Shown one piece after another: positions 46,804 through 58,156 of a DNA stretch of 64,000 nt. A model generated the notes under the pieces. The model made no database searches, had not been told where the DNA came from, and worked only from the letters and a program-made list of their open reading frames with translations. Each line of letters begins with the position of its first letter. The first letter of the stretch is position 1. The stretch comes from Biscogniauxia marginata (lineage: Eukaryota; Ascomycota; Sordariomycetes; Xylariales; Xylariaceae), in NCBI GenBank assembly GCA_022695795.1, contig MU404141.1, positions 62,001 to 126,000 on the forward strand, given 5' to 3'. A program made the position numbers and the translations under genes.

Positions 46804-48065
46804 ATGGAGACCTGGGGCCTTCAGCGTCCTGATCATCTCAGGAATTGGGGTGAAGTTACCGACATTGATGAGGTTGGTGAAGTCCCACTACGCGACGACA
46901 ACCGACAACCCGTTGAGCGGCAGGACTTCCAGCCTGGTGGTAAATTTAGATGTCAGTAATAATGTTTTTAAGTGACAACTAGGCGGAGTTTTCGATTCTC
47001 ACTAAATGTCAGTTATCGTGAAGCTTTTCATAGGCTTTGTCGAGGTGAAAGATCAGACGAGCCAACCTCGTACGGAGCTTGAAACGGAGGAAAATGACAT
47101 CGATTACTATGAGGACGAAGTCGGACCAGAGGTTGAGAACCAAGATGAGTTCGAAGCATCTGAGGCAGACTTTGAATCTGCCATAAGAGGTCGCGATGAC
47201 GAGAGGATCACTCAGACGACAGCTACGGGCTATTTAGTAAAACCCAATGTACTGGCCACAACTGGACATTGTGTGCTTGGAAGACATGGCCATGCACGGT
47301 ATGTCAAAGCTTACATTGGGTATGAGGGTAGAAATCCCAATACCCGAGAGCCATTGATGACAGGCTCCGTGCAAAGGAGCTGGGGCATTGGAATTATAGT
47401 GCCCGCTGGATGGGTGGATCATCGATATAGGACGTGCGACGTTGCATTTATTCGTCTCCAAAACTCCTTCACAAACATCAACCCGGCCATCATCGGGGCA
47501 ACACCAGATTCCTACAGAGATGACATCTTGATCGTTGGCTGCCCGCGCGATAGACAGGGAGGAGATTGGATGCATGCAGGAACTGGGAGGTACGTTCGAA
47601 ATGTATCTGATCGACCATATCGTGGGATTGTGAAGCATTCTGTTTCAACTTACAACGGTATGTATTCTTTTTCGTCGATTCGGTGTTTTCCTTTTGACTA
47701 ACTCATTCATGGGGAATTCGGGGTCACCGGTGCTCAAAATCCCATCGGATGCTGGAACTTACAGTGCCATTGCAACTCACGTTGCTGGTAAGCAAGATCT
47801 TGGGTGTAATCTTGCAAGCTGTTTTGGGGCAACCCTGCAAGTCAATATCCCGTATCCCTCGTATCTAGATTTCATCGTAAGCCCTACATTCGTCGCGCTT
47901 CCGCCTAAGCCACAACGGCGTCGAAGAGAAGGGGAACTTGATGAGAGAGAAGAAACGAAGAGAAGGCGGGTTGCAACTTCTGCAAGGCGACGTAGAATAC
48001 GAAGAGAAAAAGAGAGGAGAGCCGAGGCAGTCGCTAGAAGTAGACCTTCCATGTCAGGAGACTAA
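46804..48065 (+). CDS. Trypsin/V8-like serine protease
   Basis: Exons 46804-46951, 47013-47657 and 47713-48065 give 381 residues in one frame. The triad is visible: His135 in TTGHC, Asp192 in CDVAFIRL and Ser267 in GNSGSPV, the layout of the chymotrypsin-fold S1/V8 group. There is no secretion signal. Residues 65-105 are very acidic and the last 50 residues are Arg-rich (RRRRIRREKERR), suggesting nucleic-acid or nuclear targeting. Intron 1 (46952-47012) has GTCAGT, ACTAA branch and CAG. Intron 2 (47658-47712) has GTATGT and a GACTAAC branch but no AG before the Ser motif; the frame requires it to end CATGG. Either the acceptor has mutated and the gene is dead, or splicing is unusual. The start at 46804 joins smoothly through intron 1; 47006 GTG-proximal starts are less likely. 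Confidence 0.8.
47658..47712 (+). other. Protease intron 2 without an AG acceptor
   Basis: A consensus donor GTATGT and branch GACTAAC are followed by TCATTCATGG and then the GGAATTCGGGG of the catalytic Ser motif. No AG occurs anywhere between branch point and the required exon start. Confidence 0.6.
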
Positions 48066-48096
48066 GTGGAGCATAGCTGCTACCTACTTTCTAGTC

Positions 48097-48121
48097 TATA
48101 TAAAGAGGACTTCGCCCTCTT
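48097..48121 (+). promoter_or_regulatory. TATA box followed by stem-loop with TTCG
   Basis: TATATAAA (48097-48104) overlapping AAGAGGACTTCGCCCTCTT (48103-48121), a six-base-pair stem. Similar TATA-plus-hairpin pairs lie at 27695, 36299 and 55590. It may mark an LTR promoter remnant. It could also be part of the protease 3' region. Confidence 0.4.
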
Positions 48122-48444
48122 GATTTCTTAAGAGGGTTCAGGACTTATCAGTTTCCTATCTATGACCTATACTACGAGCCTACGGCTCACCACATTCTAC
48201 TGCCTTTCACTCTGTGTTGACAAATCTCATGACATCCCATTGGTGGAAATCTCGTTTTAGTATGTTGATATTGGACCAGAATTGACTATGCTTGGAGATG
48301 GCTCAGCTGTCTCTACCAGGTCTAATGTGTCCCCTAGGTAGCTAGAGCCCCCATTGACGTGCCAAGGATGAGTACTTATTTTGAAGTTGTTCCATTTTAT
48401 ATATATTAAGCCCTACCCAACTTCAGACCAAGCAAGAAACAATC

Positions 48445-49584
48445 GTGATTTCGACATCTAAATGCCGAACGAACCGGCTTCCACTCCCGGTGTGTCCTCC
48501 TAACGCTCAGCATACGACCGCCCCCGTGGCCAGAAACTTAGCTGTCTTCGCAAGGGCGCGAACCCAGATGGCCGCTGCACCAGACCCTTCAGTTGGATTC
48601 GATAACCAAGAGAGTCCTGTAGAATTCCTTAATTCTCTAGATTGAAACTCCATGGTCGATCCCGTGGCAGGTCCGTCTTCCTTTGCCGTACCGACCGCAG
48701 CCAACCCCGCCACAGGTAGAGTCTGGGGCTCCGGAATCGCTGCGTTTGATGAGATGTTCTCTGCCGGAAATGTGGGCAAGACCCCTGCTTCGGTCAACCC
48801 AGCTCCGGCCGATGCTCCACTGCCTTTCGATACGCAAGTCCGAGGAGCTACCGCTGCTTAGTCCCCGGGTGGTATCGTAATAGGAAGAGTACTAGTGAGA
48901 TACTAAGAGCGCTAACTAGGAATCGAACCTCAACTTGCTGATACTCTGACTGGAATCCCTGGAGATTCTGCAGAAACCCCAGCCATTCTGAATGCGGAAG
49001 CTGACACTAGTGATAGGAGATATAACTACATATATGGAGCAACTATCCAAGATGAATGCCGGCTTAGTGGCGTAGTTGAAGCGTATATGTAGTTAGAGGT
49101 CCACCTCAAGTGAATCTCAAAACACTCATAGCCCCGGAGTGCGGATACCCAGACCGCACAACAACGGCCACCCTCGAAGACATATTGAACAGCACGCGCG
49201 GTTTCCTGCGTGTTCTCAACGCCATTGTCAAGTCGACGCATCCATCCCCGCCTTTCCCTGATGCACCTGGGTTTTACAAGGGGGGTCGGTGGCTATGTGG
49301 GCGCCTCGGCGGCATGCTCACAGCCTCGGGATGCTCCCGTCTAATCCGAGCGTATCATGTGCAGCAGCAATGCACACAGACAAACGTTCGACGACAACCT
49401 ACATTCATGTGATGATTCGGTGGCGAGTCTCCGCGACTGTGTTTTAGCTGGCATCGTGAAATTTGTCGTGAAACCATATCACCAACATTTTGATGAAATT
49501 AGGAAGAAGGTGATATGCGCCCTAGCTTATCAAGACTTGCACCTTTATGGAAACCTTGATTCGAACCCTAAGCCGGGCTTGTGA
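48445..49584 (+). other. Coding-like but unassigned region
   Basis: Several adjoining plus-strand frames (48445-48645, 48652-48861, 49110-49412, 49357-49584) have coding-like composition, for example GSGIAAFDEMFSAGNVGKTP and VASLRDCVLAGIVKFVVKPY, but are separated by stops and frame changes. I recognise no family. They may be one or two decayed genes. Confidence 0.3.
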
Positions 49585-49863
49585 AACCTAGCGGTCCAGG
49601 GTTGTCGGACAGCCAATAGAACGGTTTACCGAGACCACCCAGCTCAGCCTACCCCGTTTCGAAGCACCGCCGGGTCGTGTGCTAGGGTTTCATGCATGGA
49701 GAAGCATGCTTTCGCGTTCACAGCCACAGCAGCTGCGACTGCAGCCACTAATGCATGCATGCGTGGTCAGGTAACGGTAACGGGTTGTGGGGTCGTCCAA
49801 GCTCCACGGCCTTGGGTTCAGATCTCCATCAATATTACAACTATACGCGGATTACATGCCCTT

Positions 49864-50102
49864 TGTCACGGCAGGGAAGGTGGTATTAAAGGCAATCTAG
49901 ATTTCCTGGTTTATCAACAAGAATGCTAAAGCCCGTAAGTAAGAAAGGAAATCTAGAATGATAGCTAGTGTGACCGCTTGGTCACCGGTCATATAGCATA
50001 TAGTTCAACCTAGGGTATCAACTCGCCGGACTTGATATTCTGTTACCTACCCTTTTGGGGGGCGAGTAGCGTGGTGGGGGTTAGCTAGGTCACGTCGTGA
50101 CA
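49864..50102 (-). mobile_element. Solo LTR related to element A, not RIP-mutated
   Basis: TGTCACGGCAGGG...CGTCGTGACA, 239 bases. The first 130 bases align with the element A LTR (AGATTTCCTGGTTTATCAAC and AGGAAATCTAGAATG against their AT-shifted versions). It shows what the unmutated LTR looked like. Flanks ccctt and gctaa do not match, so no target duplication is seen. Confidence 0.7.
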
Positions 50103-53100
50103 GCTAAAAACTATTCGCATAGTTAAATGCATATAATGCAGAGGTACGTACCTCCAAGGTTTATTATTTTGTACCTCTTATAAGTTGAAATTTTAAAAAG
50201 GGGTAGTTTATTATAAAAACTTTTTAAAAAAAACTTTTTACTATTAATTGTAAACAACGTAATAAATATGCTATGAATATAAATATTACCCTGGGTAAAT
50301 TCGAGCGAAACAAGGTTAGAGGCTTTAAAGGTTAGATTTTATAGTAAGGAGACATAGTCGCAAGGGGCTTGCATTCTTAGACTTTTAACGTAAAAACTAT
50401 GAAAGGTTCGTCAGCAAACCTTTCCCATATTTTAAGCATATCCAAGGCTCACGGCGCCTTTTATGTTCCTAGTACGTCGGCATTTACACACTCATAGATC
50501 CACAGAGCGATTCCGGAGAAATATCTTCGGCTCTTGTGGAGGCACTAGTTTTGCCGGTAAGGAAGATCTAATGCCTCGTATATTAGATTGGACAAAAAAA
50601 ATTGATCCGGCTCAAAAGAGCCAGATGACTATAGAAGATGCGGGACCGACCCAATCAAGTCTACCGGTGATAACATGAGCTTAACCATAACAAATCTGGG
50701 AGAATCATTTGTACCCCCTAATAACAGATAATATGCTTTACGAGTACTATCTGGAAGCAGGGTCGGTACCGCTTTAAGAAGGGCTGTCTAAGCCTCTGAA
50801 TCGGGCGCAGTTCGTCTACTATGGGACATAAATGGGAAAGCCGCTATGTTTTGACACGTCTGGATGTCAAACTTGTTGGGCATGTTCAACAGCTTGAATT
50901 CAACAAGTAAGTCAACGCGATCAAGCAGCCTCTAGGAACCTTGGTACAATAAAGGCCCGATTTAATGCAGCAGCACGATCCCCGAGTCACTTGGGAGTTA
51001 ACGATATCGCAGGTGACGTTCCTGAGACAAACCTCCTAGTCTCATGCTCTTCCAAGCCACTATGGCCTCTCAGTTTGCTTCCATTACATCATAATTAAAT
51101 CATTCGTCTCCTTCATCTTCCTGTATCATGTCGGTCTTGCCCTATGCATGATGCGTAATGCATTTTTAGTACGGTAGTGGTGGATCAATTAAGTCGACCG
51201 CAGCAGAACCACTCGTAGAGTATTTGCGGCACTGAAGACCACACTCCTGTTCTCTGGGGCGAATGAACTACGATCGGGTAATACCCCGATTCAAAGTATT
51301 TGTTGATATCGTAGGGGCCCTGCTATGTGAGGCGCAATTGCTTCACAGCAATTAGCGGCGTTGCTTTTTGCGAGACGTGAACAGTACGATGAATAAGTTT
51401 TACTAAGACATGGGAATGGCTACCGCGGCGCGAGACCAGGTTTAGGTTATCTTCAATTTGTCGCCCCTGGGTGGATGTTTAGAAGATAGATGTGCCGCCA
51501 AGCTTGTAATGCCTATATTATACAGATTTTATTGCTACAGATGCCATTTTTCATCCTTTACCCGAGATCTGAAATGTAAGCCATGCTGACGAGCTGTTAA
51601 TCAGAGTTGTCTATTACATCCATGAGTATAGGCAAATAATCTGGCTCAGCCGAAACGACACTCCCTTAAACTTCACGACTGAAGGGAGGATATCCTGATC
51701 ACATGTAACTCATAGCTGTGCCATCGGGAGGCTTGTCCTATCTACTATATGATGCCGACGATAAGTATACATAGGGATATCATTTCCGCTCTCAGTAGCA
51801 CTACAAGACCTAAATGCATCTTTCACATGAGGACACTATTAGTCGTTTGAAAGATTCTTGAAGAAGCAGTTCGAAGTTCTCCGGTTTCTTTTCCCCCCTC
51901 TTCTCCCCACACCCTTTCCTACCAAAATTCTTGCTTGATTTTAATTTTGATGTTACCTCGCATCGTCAGGCCGAGAGTGTCCTCTCCATTCCCATTAGGT
52001 AGAATGATAGATACGCTTGTCGATCATCAGATCATTTCTAAATTGTCTAGGAATTCGCTCATTAGTTAAGATAGAATCGCCGTCATTCGTTAAGATGCAA
52101 GTGACGATGAAATACGCTAGATCATCGCAACTATTGAAGGCCCTAGCATCTTTTTGTAAAGTCATAGTATCGTGCTTACTATACAGAATGATCTGACCCT
52201 CATATGCAACGCTTCTATCCAGGTTTGCTACCTGCGGCTATCGAAGTACTGTGGTTTCGAGACAGTTAAAGAGCGCAAAGTTTCATATATTGAGATGAAG
52301 TCAGAACTATACAGGTTTCTTGTGGCCGTTGTCTCGAATGCAACCTATGATTAGATAATGGCAGGTGTGTGTTGTTCGGCCAATCAAAATGGTTTACGAG
52401 ACCGAGGGGAACTGTCGTGTCTCAGAGATCGTCGAGTGTTACTTGCTGAATTACAGGGATATCAGTTGCCTGATTAAGTCAACCACGGCTCTTAGGATGG
52501 AGGTCCAAGCGCCGCCAAGGGCCTATCCTATGTAAACTATGTCCATGACGGATTGAGATAACTTGTACTTGTATCTAACAGTAACCCTGGACGCCTATTT
52601 TAGCTTTAGATCGACATCTGCCGACTGCAAGGGCCCGTTCTAAACTTCGATAGTGCTCGGCAGCCTGACCTCTCACTGCAACCCTCATATGTACTAATCT
52701 ATCTGTGCCCAGGAACAGCCTGTGTAGATCCCAGGGATAAGAAGGTATCCTCATTTGTTAGTTCAAAGAAACTGGTTTTGGATGCTTCCGCTGTCATTGA
52801 AGATGGCACTGCAGATCTGAAACATCATTGCCGGTGGACACTAGTGGCGGCACATACGACATGGTTATCTGGAAATCATAGTTGGGCTGATTATCTGTAG
52901 GCCATCAAAGTACATTCCTCCCCACATTAGGGGAAATAAAGTATGCCTTGTGCGTCACCCCCAAGACGGCTGCTATGAGGACAGGCTCTTATTATATGTA
53001 TATCTTCAGGGGTCGCCTCCCTTAATACTATACCTTTCCCCATACTGCCGTCCTCTTAGTCTGTTATTTGTCCTCCTTGGAGTCCTGGCATCTCTCATAT

Positions 53101-53145
53101 TCCTTAGTTATTCGTTCGCCTTCCATTACCAAGGCTGACTCTACC
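50103..53145. other. Long stretch without a recognised gene
   Basis: 50140-50460 is AT-rich. A 71-codon frame at 50463-50678 (+) and a stop-free stretch at 52607-52899 (+, about 97 codons with no early ATG) look mildly coding, but nothing is recognisable. No transposon termini seen. Confidence 0.4.
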
Positions 53146-55313
53146 ATGGGCGTGGGTGCGAAAATCAGCACGAAAATCAGCTCCAACATCGCTGCTGTGC
53201 GGCAGGATGCGAACCTCTCTCGAGTAGGTCTTGGATTTCAAGCGGTCATTCGGTGGCTCCGTAGATACACAGGACATTATTTGCTTCGCAAAGTTCCTAT
53301 TGTCTCATGGATTCCAGCCTACTTTCCAATATGGGCCATTGAAGATTTGATGGCCGGTGTTTCCGTCGCCATTGTGATGTTTCCCCAAGCCGTCCTGTTT
53401 TCAACCTTGGCTAGCCTTCCGGTTCAAGTAGCCCTCACCTCCTGCTGGTTGTCGGGTGTACTGTACTCTGTGATGGGAACTTCAAAGGGTATTTAAAAAT
53501 CGAGCCATACTCTAAATTATTTCGCTAATATTACTATACAGATGTCAGCCCCGGCCCGGTACTCATGCCTTCAATAATTATCGGCGGGATCATCGAAAGT
53601 GTTTCGAAAGGCGGTGTTCCACCAACGCTCGTTGCCGCTGTTCTGTCTTTCTGTGTTGGGATCTGGTCACTCATATTTGGACTCCTTAACATCGGGTTCC
53701 TTTACGACTCACTTCCTCTACCAGTGGTTCTAGGGTTTACCTGTGGCTTGTCTATTATTGCTTACCTCGGACAAGTCCCAACATGGTTCGGGATGGTGGG
53801 GGTCAGCCCACTGGTCGCACCGCTCACCGGACAATTCTTTACGATGCTACCCGAAACGAACGTTATCGCCTTCGGTCTGGGAGCTGCCTCGATTGTATTG
53901 CTCGTAGCTCTCCAGTTCCTCGAGAAGAAAATGGGTCCCAAAAACGAGGCTATTCGAACCTTTGCCCGTTCTCGCAACCTCTTACTTCTTTTGGTATCCA
54001 TCGTTGTTAGCTATGTGGTGAATAAGGACCGCGAAGAACCCCTCTGGCTATCTGTCGGACCCGTGAAGACCGAGATCTCGTCAGCCCAAGTTCCAAATAT
54101 GGAACTGTTCAAGGCGTTGTTCTTCCCTAGCTTTACCCTGTGGGCTGCTATTGCGACAGAACATGCTGTCATGGCCAAGGCTTTAGGCCGGCTAAATGGA
54201 TATGTCGTCGATCCTAGTCAGGAATGGGTCTTCCTTGGTGTCGTTAATCTCGCAAACTCCTTCATGGGCGGCCTTCCAGTGGGTGGGGGGGATATGTCTC
54301 GTGCAGCCGTCAACACAGCCTCAGGGGTCAGGAGTCCTCTTGCCGGGATTTTCTCAGCAATTATTCTTTCAGTTGGCATGTACCCTGCTAGCAGTTTTGT
54401 TGAATGGCTTCCACTACCCGTCGTTGCTGCCGTCATCATTGTTGCCGTTATAAATTCGATGCCTCCTATAGGAGATATGGGTAAATATTGGAAGGTTTCA
54501 TTCACAGACTTCGGCGTATTTCTAGCCACCTTCAATGGTACCCTTATCACAACCCCTGAAACGGGGATTTCCCTAGGCGGTGGCATCATAATCGCATATA
54601 CCATTCTCAGGTGGGTATTTTCTCGACCAAGAATCATCTCAACTCCCGACCTTGAACACCAATACGGAACTATCGAATTGTCACATTGGAACAAACGCAA
54701 AGAAATCCCCCAAGGAACGTATATTGTCAGCTTTGAATCGGACCTGATCTATGCCAATGCCCAGAAGACTACGAGGCGTATTGTGGATACTGCAATGACA
54801 AATTTCTCGGGTGTAAGCTCGACGCAAAATCCAAAGGACAGGATGTGGAGTGATCTCCGTGATCGAAAAATTCAGCATTTACGACGAGAGGCTGGTGTCA
54901 ACCAAGCCGGGACCTTTCTTCCTCCGTTGCGGATATTGATTTTCGACCTTTCTTCGATGGCTTTTATCGATTCCTCGGGTCTTCACGCTCTTGAGGATAT
55001 TAAGACTGAGCTTTTGGCTTACGCCGGCCCTGCCTTTGAAGTTCGCTTTGTGGGCGTGCACGGTGCAGTATGGACTAGATTCAAGCGCTGGGGGTGGATA
55101 TTGGCCTCATCGTATGACGAGGGCCAAATCGAACCAGATGGCGAAGCGCAAGTAATAGACTTCAGATTCGATCATTTGATCCACGCTATTCATATGTCGC
55201 CCCAGAAGGACATTGCTGGCAATGTCCCACCAGCAAGACCACTAAGGTGGGAGGGAGACGACCAACCGATCTTTAGGCATGAAGAATGGCAGACAAACAG
55301 GGGAGCAGTTTAG
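53146..55313 (+). CDS. SulP-family (SLC26-like) anion transporter with STAS domain
   Basis: Exons 53146-53488 and 53542-55313 (intron of 53 bases, GTATTT to ACAG) give 704 residues, the usual size for fungal sulfate-permease-like proteins. The start ATG has a good context (CTACCATGG); a longer frame from 53068 is less likely. Residues about 45-455 hold the transmembrane core with SulP signatures: PAYFPIWAIEDLMAGVSVAIVMFPQA in the first helix, VSPGPVLMPSIIIGG, LGFTCGLSI, and GGLPVGGGDMSRAAVN. After about residue 500 comes a cytoplasmic STAS domain with the conserved strand LRILIFDLSSMAFIDSSGLHAL. It should move sulfate or another small anion across the plasma or an internal membrane. Substrate is not determinable. 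The best-preserved gene in the window. Confidence 0.93.
53489..53541 (+). other. Intron of the SulP gene
   Basis: Donor GTATTT after AAG-G and acceptor TATACAG, branch-like GCTAATA. Splicing restores the sequence TSKDVSPGP. Confidence 0.9.
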
Positions 55314-56025
55314 GGCATATCTCATGCTATAAGTTACCGATACAATCCTATGGGGGGAGAGCTGGAAGGAGTTTCTTTAGAGTACCCAGACGACGAGCAA
55401 AAGACAGTGTTCGGATTATGATCGTGTAAATCTCCGTTTTGAAGAGTTTCTTAGCACAGTATGCGCGGGCGGATTACGAAGCTACATGAGGCTATTAGCT
55501 TGAGTTAATAGACATTATCGAGTCAACTGTTGAGATGAGACACAGATGTGAGGATAGGATTAAGTGTATTAATTTAAGGTGAGCCTGGATAGGATGGGCG
55601 AAGCCCATCCTATATATATGTAGATACATATGACAAGCGTCGTATAGGTCCATATTTCAATATTAACCACTAACGCTTTATATGTCAGAAAAGCAGAACG
55701 CTTTCGACTTTCGATCTACCAATTACCTTTAATCATCGCTTGTATCACCACTTGTGATTGAGAGAAGAGGCTGTATATAGTACACCCTATAATGCATATC
55801 GAAAATGAAATGTCAACTATCCTATTCAGTCAGAAAAGGCTATTCAGCTTTGATGGCTCACCGAGAGACTCACGAAGCCGATGTAGGCAGTCTCCTTCCC
55901 ACAAAACTCGGCTTGGACCTGCCCAGAAACAGGAATGTTCTAGTGTATGAAGCAACAACCACCCCCTTACATGGCATCACTGGCCCTAAACTGGCGTTCT
56001 AGATCGGGACATTTATGTATGCCAA
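55314..56025. other. Intergenic DNA between SulP and amidoligase genes
   Basis: Convergent gene ends. It holds the dispersed repeat at 55530-55625 and nothing else recognised. Confidence 0.6.
55530..55625 (-). repeat. Degenerate dispersed repeat, LTR-like, copy 2
   Basis: Inverted relative to 27690-27790, about 70% alike by eye: on the minus strand TATATATA (55611-55619), a perfect stem-loop with core GGATGGGCTTCGCCCATCC, then TTAATACACTTAATCC and TATCCTCACATCT. The stem-loop extends to 10 base pairs with a three-base loop (55590-55612). Confidence 0.55.
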
Positions 56026-57474
56026 TCAGAAGGCATGGGAGAGCATGTCTGCCAGTCGAGAAAGCCATACATGGCATGTGCTGGAAGCCCGAACTGCCGC
56101 GTCGCTATCGGTGTCACTATCGCTATCGGTATCGTCGTCGCCTTCGCCGTTGCCAGGGACCCGAACGCCGAGCTCGCGCGCCACATCTCTCTGCAGGACC
56201 CTGGCCTCGTCCACGAGGCCGAGCTCGATCAGCAGGTCGAAGACGTCGTAATATGCGGGCTCCCACTCGCCCGCCGCACAGTCGAGCGCCACCTTCCATA
56301 AATGGTCCAGGTCAACTGTGCTCGCCCACTGGCACAGCCGCACGATCGTTTTCACGTGCGCGACAATGACCTCCGGGTCTACCGTCGCGCCCATCTGGCG
56401 GAACTCTAGCGTCCGCATGTTTCTCCGGGGCGATCGTTGGTACCATTTCCGGCCGTAGCGGAGGAAGCTGTACGCCGGCCGGTCAAAAGCACCTTGTTCG
56501 TATCTCATTAGCTCTGCGATGGTTGGGGCGTTGACGCAGCTAAGGATCTCTTGGACTGCAGGTGGGATATCGAGCGGCCGGACAGGGTCACTTTTCGGGT
56601 GGGATGTATCGCCTAATTGTGCGTTCGTCGTATACCGATATCGTTCCTCGTTAAATATGTAGCCCTGTAAGGTTCCTCTTTTGAATACAGACCTGAATCC
56701 CAGCTCCCTTCGCCTACGTGGTCTTGGATTGGCATTTGGAGGGGTGATGTTAGCATCGGGGAATTCAGCATCAGCTTCCACCTCCTCTCTTTGAATTCTT
56801 TGGCTTGTTTCCCTAGCCGTCGACCCGTGAGATAGTCTGGAGTAGAGCCTATTACTCATACAAAATATGTTATCGCGACGGTGGACAGGGTGCAGCTGTG
56901 TGAGAATCGGATCTGCTGCAACCACGAATGCGGCGATTCTCCTTAAGCTGAGAAACGGAATGTAGTCCTTACCGGTACCGTAGTGAATATGAAACCCAGC
57001 ACTATCAGGTGTACAAATCCAGAACTGCGACTGTATCGTTCTGAAGACTCTACGGACTTCTTCGAAAGAATCCTCCGTAGCCCATAGTGCCGGCGATGTA
57101 ATTTCTACCGGAACCCAGAGGTATGACGCGACATGCTCTTGCGCACTAATGTCAGGTGGCAAGTGTATTGAATCGTCATCATCTACAAACCAGTCATTGT
57201 AATTCCTCAAATGCTGTGCCTCATCATCGCTGTCCATATCGTAGTCGTCAGTGATTCGGCTGCCTGTGTAGTCTCTGGTGACGTTATTAATTGTTTCTGT
57301 GAGACGCGTTTCCACAATTTGACTTACTTCTATTGTATCATCCAACGAGTCGACAATCATTGGACCACCTGTGGACGAAGCGAACATTTGAGGCACGCCA
57401 TTCGTTGTGCCTCGTTGTTGGACACATACCATGAATTCACTCTCCACCCCAAAACTAGGTCTGTGTGTTGCCAT
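56026..57474 (-). CDS. Putative amidoligase (glutamine-synthetase-like fold)
   Basis: Single-exon, 482 residues, intact. It has the pattern of the fungal putative amidoligase family (Amidoligase_2): FGVESEF near the start (Glu11 and Glu13, expected to bind Mg-ATP), VPVEITSP at 121-128, SAGFHIHYG with His162 and His164 at 158-166, and TLEFRQMGATVDPEVIVAHV at 355-374. Members are predicted to join amino groups to carboxylates, but the natural substrate in fungi is not known. Acidic insertion 76-102 and a (D/S)n tail at 445-460 encoded by a GTC/ATC-like simple repeat. A TATATAAG box lies on the minus strand at 57582-57589, about 110 bases upstream of the ATG. Downstream it converges on the SulP gene. 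Confidence 0.85.
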   Translation of the reverse strand: MATHRPSFGVESEFMVCVQQRGTTNGVPQMFASSTGGPMIVDSLDDTIEVSQIVETRLTETINNVTRDYTGSRITDDYDMDSDDEAQHLRNYNDWFVDDDDSIHLPPDISAQEHVASYLWVPVEITSPALWATEDSFEEVRRVFRTIQSQFWICTPDSAGFHIHYGTGKDYIPFLSLRRIAAFVVAADPILTQLHPVHRRDNIFCMSNRLYSRLSHGSTARETSQRIQREEVEADAEFPDANITPPNANPRPRRRRELGFRSVFKRGTLQGYIFNEERYRYTTNAQLGDTSHPKSDPVRPLDIPPAVQEILSCVNAPTIAELMRYEQGAFDRPAYSFLRYGRKWYQRSPRRNMRTLEFRQMGATVDPEVIVAHVKTIVRLCQWASTVDLDHLWKVALDCAAGEWEPAYYDVFDLLIELGLVDEARVLQRDVARELGVRVPGNGEGDDDTDSDSDTDSDAAVRASSTCHVWLSRLADMLSHAF

Positions 57475-57581
57475 TTTGGGAATAATTTATCTTTCAGGAT
57501 GATGTATCCAAATACTATTGTATCCGTTTATCGTCGATGAGGTACGTCTATACTACTTAGTGGATAAAATATCTCATGCTG

Positions 57582-57589
57582 CTTATATA
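57582..57589 (-). promoter_or_regulatory. TATA box upstream of the amidoligase gene
   Basis: TATATAAG on the minus strand about 110 bases before the start codon. Confidence 0.45.
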
Positions 57590-58156
57590 CATAATATTAA
57601 TATTAAAATCCCAAGGAAGCAACAAAGAAAGCCTTTATTTTAACACCTCTAGTAAGGTTACAATCACATTGTTAAAAAAAAAAAACAACCATGTTTCAAT
57701 TAAGATACTGTTTATTAATACAATTACAAGGGCTACAAAGTAATAAAGTCTCCTTATAACAAAAAGAACTTAAAACAACACCAGGCCTACATTAAATTAT
57801 ATGAAGTCTGGAACTTATGTAATCAAGCCCTTTAAATATTTTGTATATACCTAGGTAACTATCCTAGTAAATTAGAGGTTGGCTACCAATGCTCTTACTA
57901 GTGGCGTCGAGAGTATTCAACTCGGTATGAGGCACTGAATTGAGGATAGCATCCCACGATGTGTCATAGTATAAGTATAATGTATATGAATGATGCTCGG
58001 ATCAAAAACTCCTGATAAACTAAAGATAATATACAAGCATGATTACCTAACTAATTCCATCGTCCCTACAAACCCCTGCATTGCTGCATTGACAGTAATA
58101 TCCCTGATTGTGCCAGAACGGAAAGTTCAAGTGAAAGTTCGTGATTGGTATATCGC
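57590..58156. other. Intergenic DNA
   Basis: AT-rich upstream region of the amidoligase gene with a run of A near 57674; no gene recognised. Confidence 0.5.

Noticed and set aside
52607..52899. 97-codon stop-free stretch without ATG
   Set aside because: Length is within chance for the number of frames examined and no motif was recognised.
56015..56369. Overlapping plus-strand frames rich in Arg and Ser
   Set aside because: They are opposite-strand shadows of the amidoligase C-terminus and its simple repeat.
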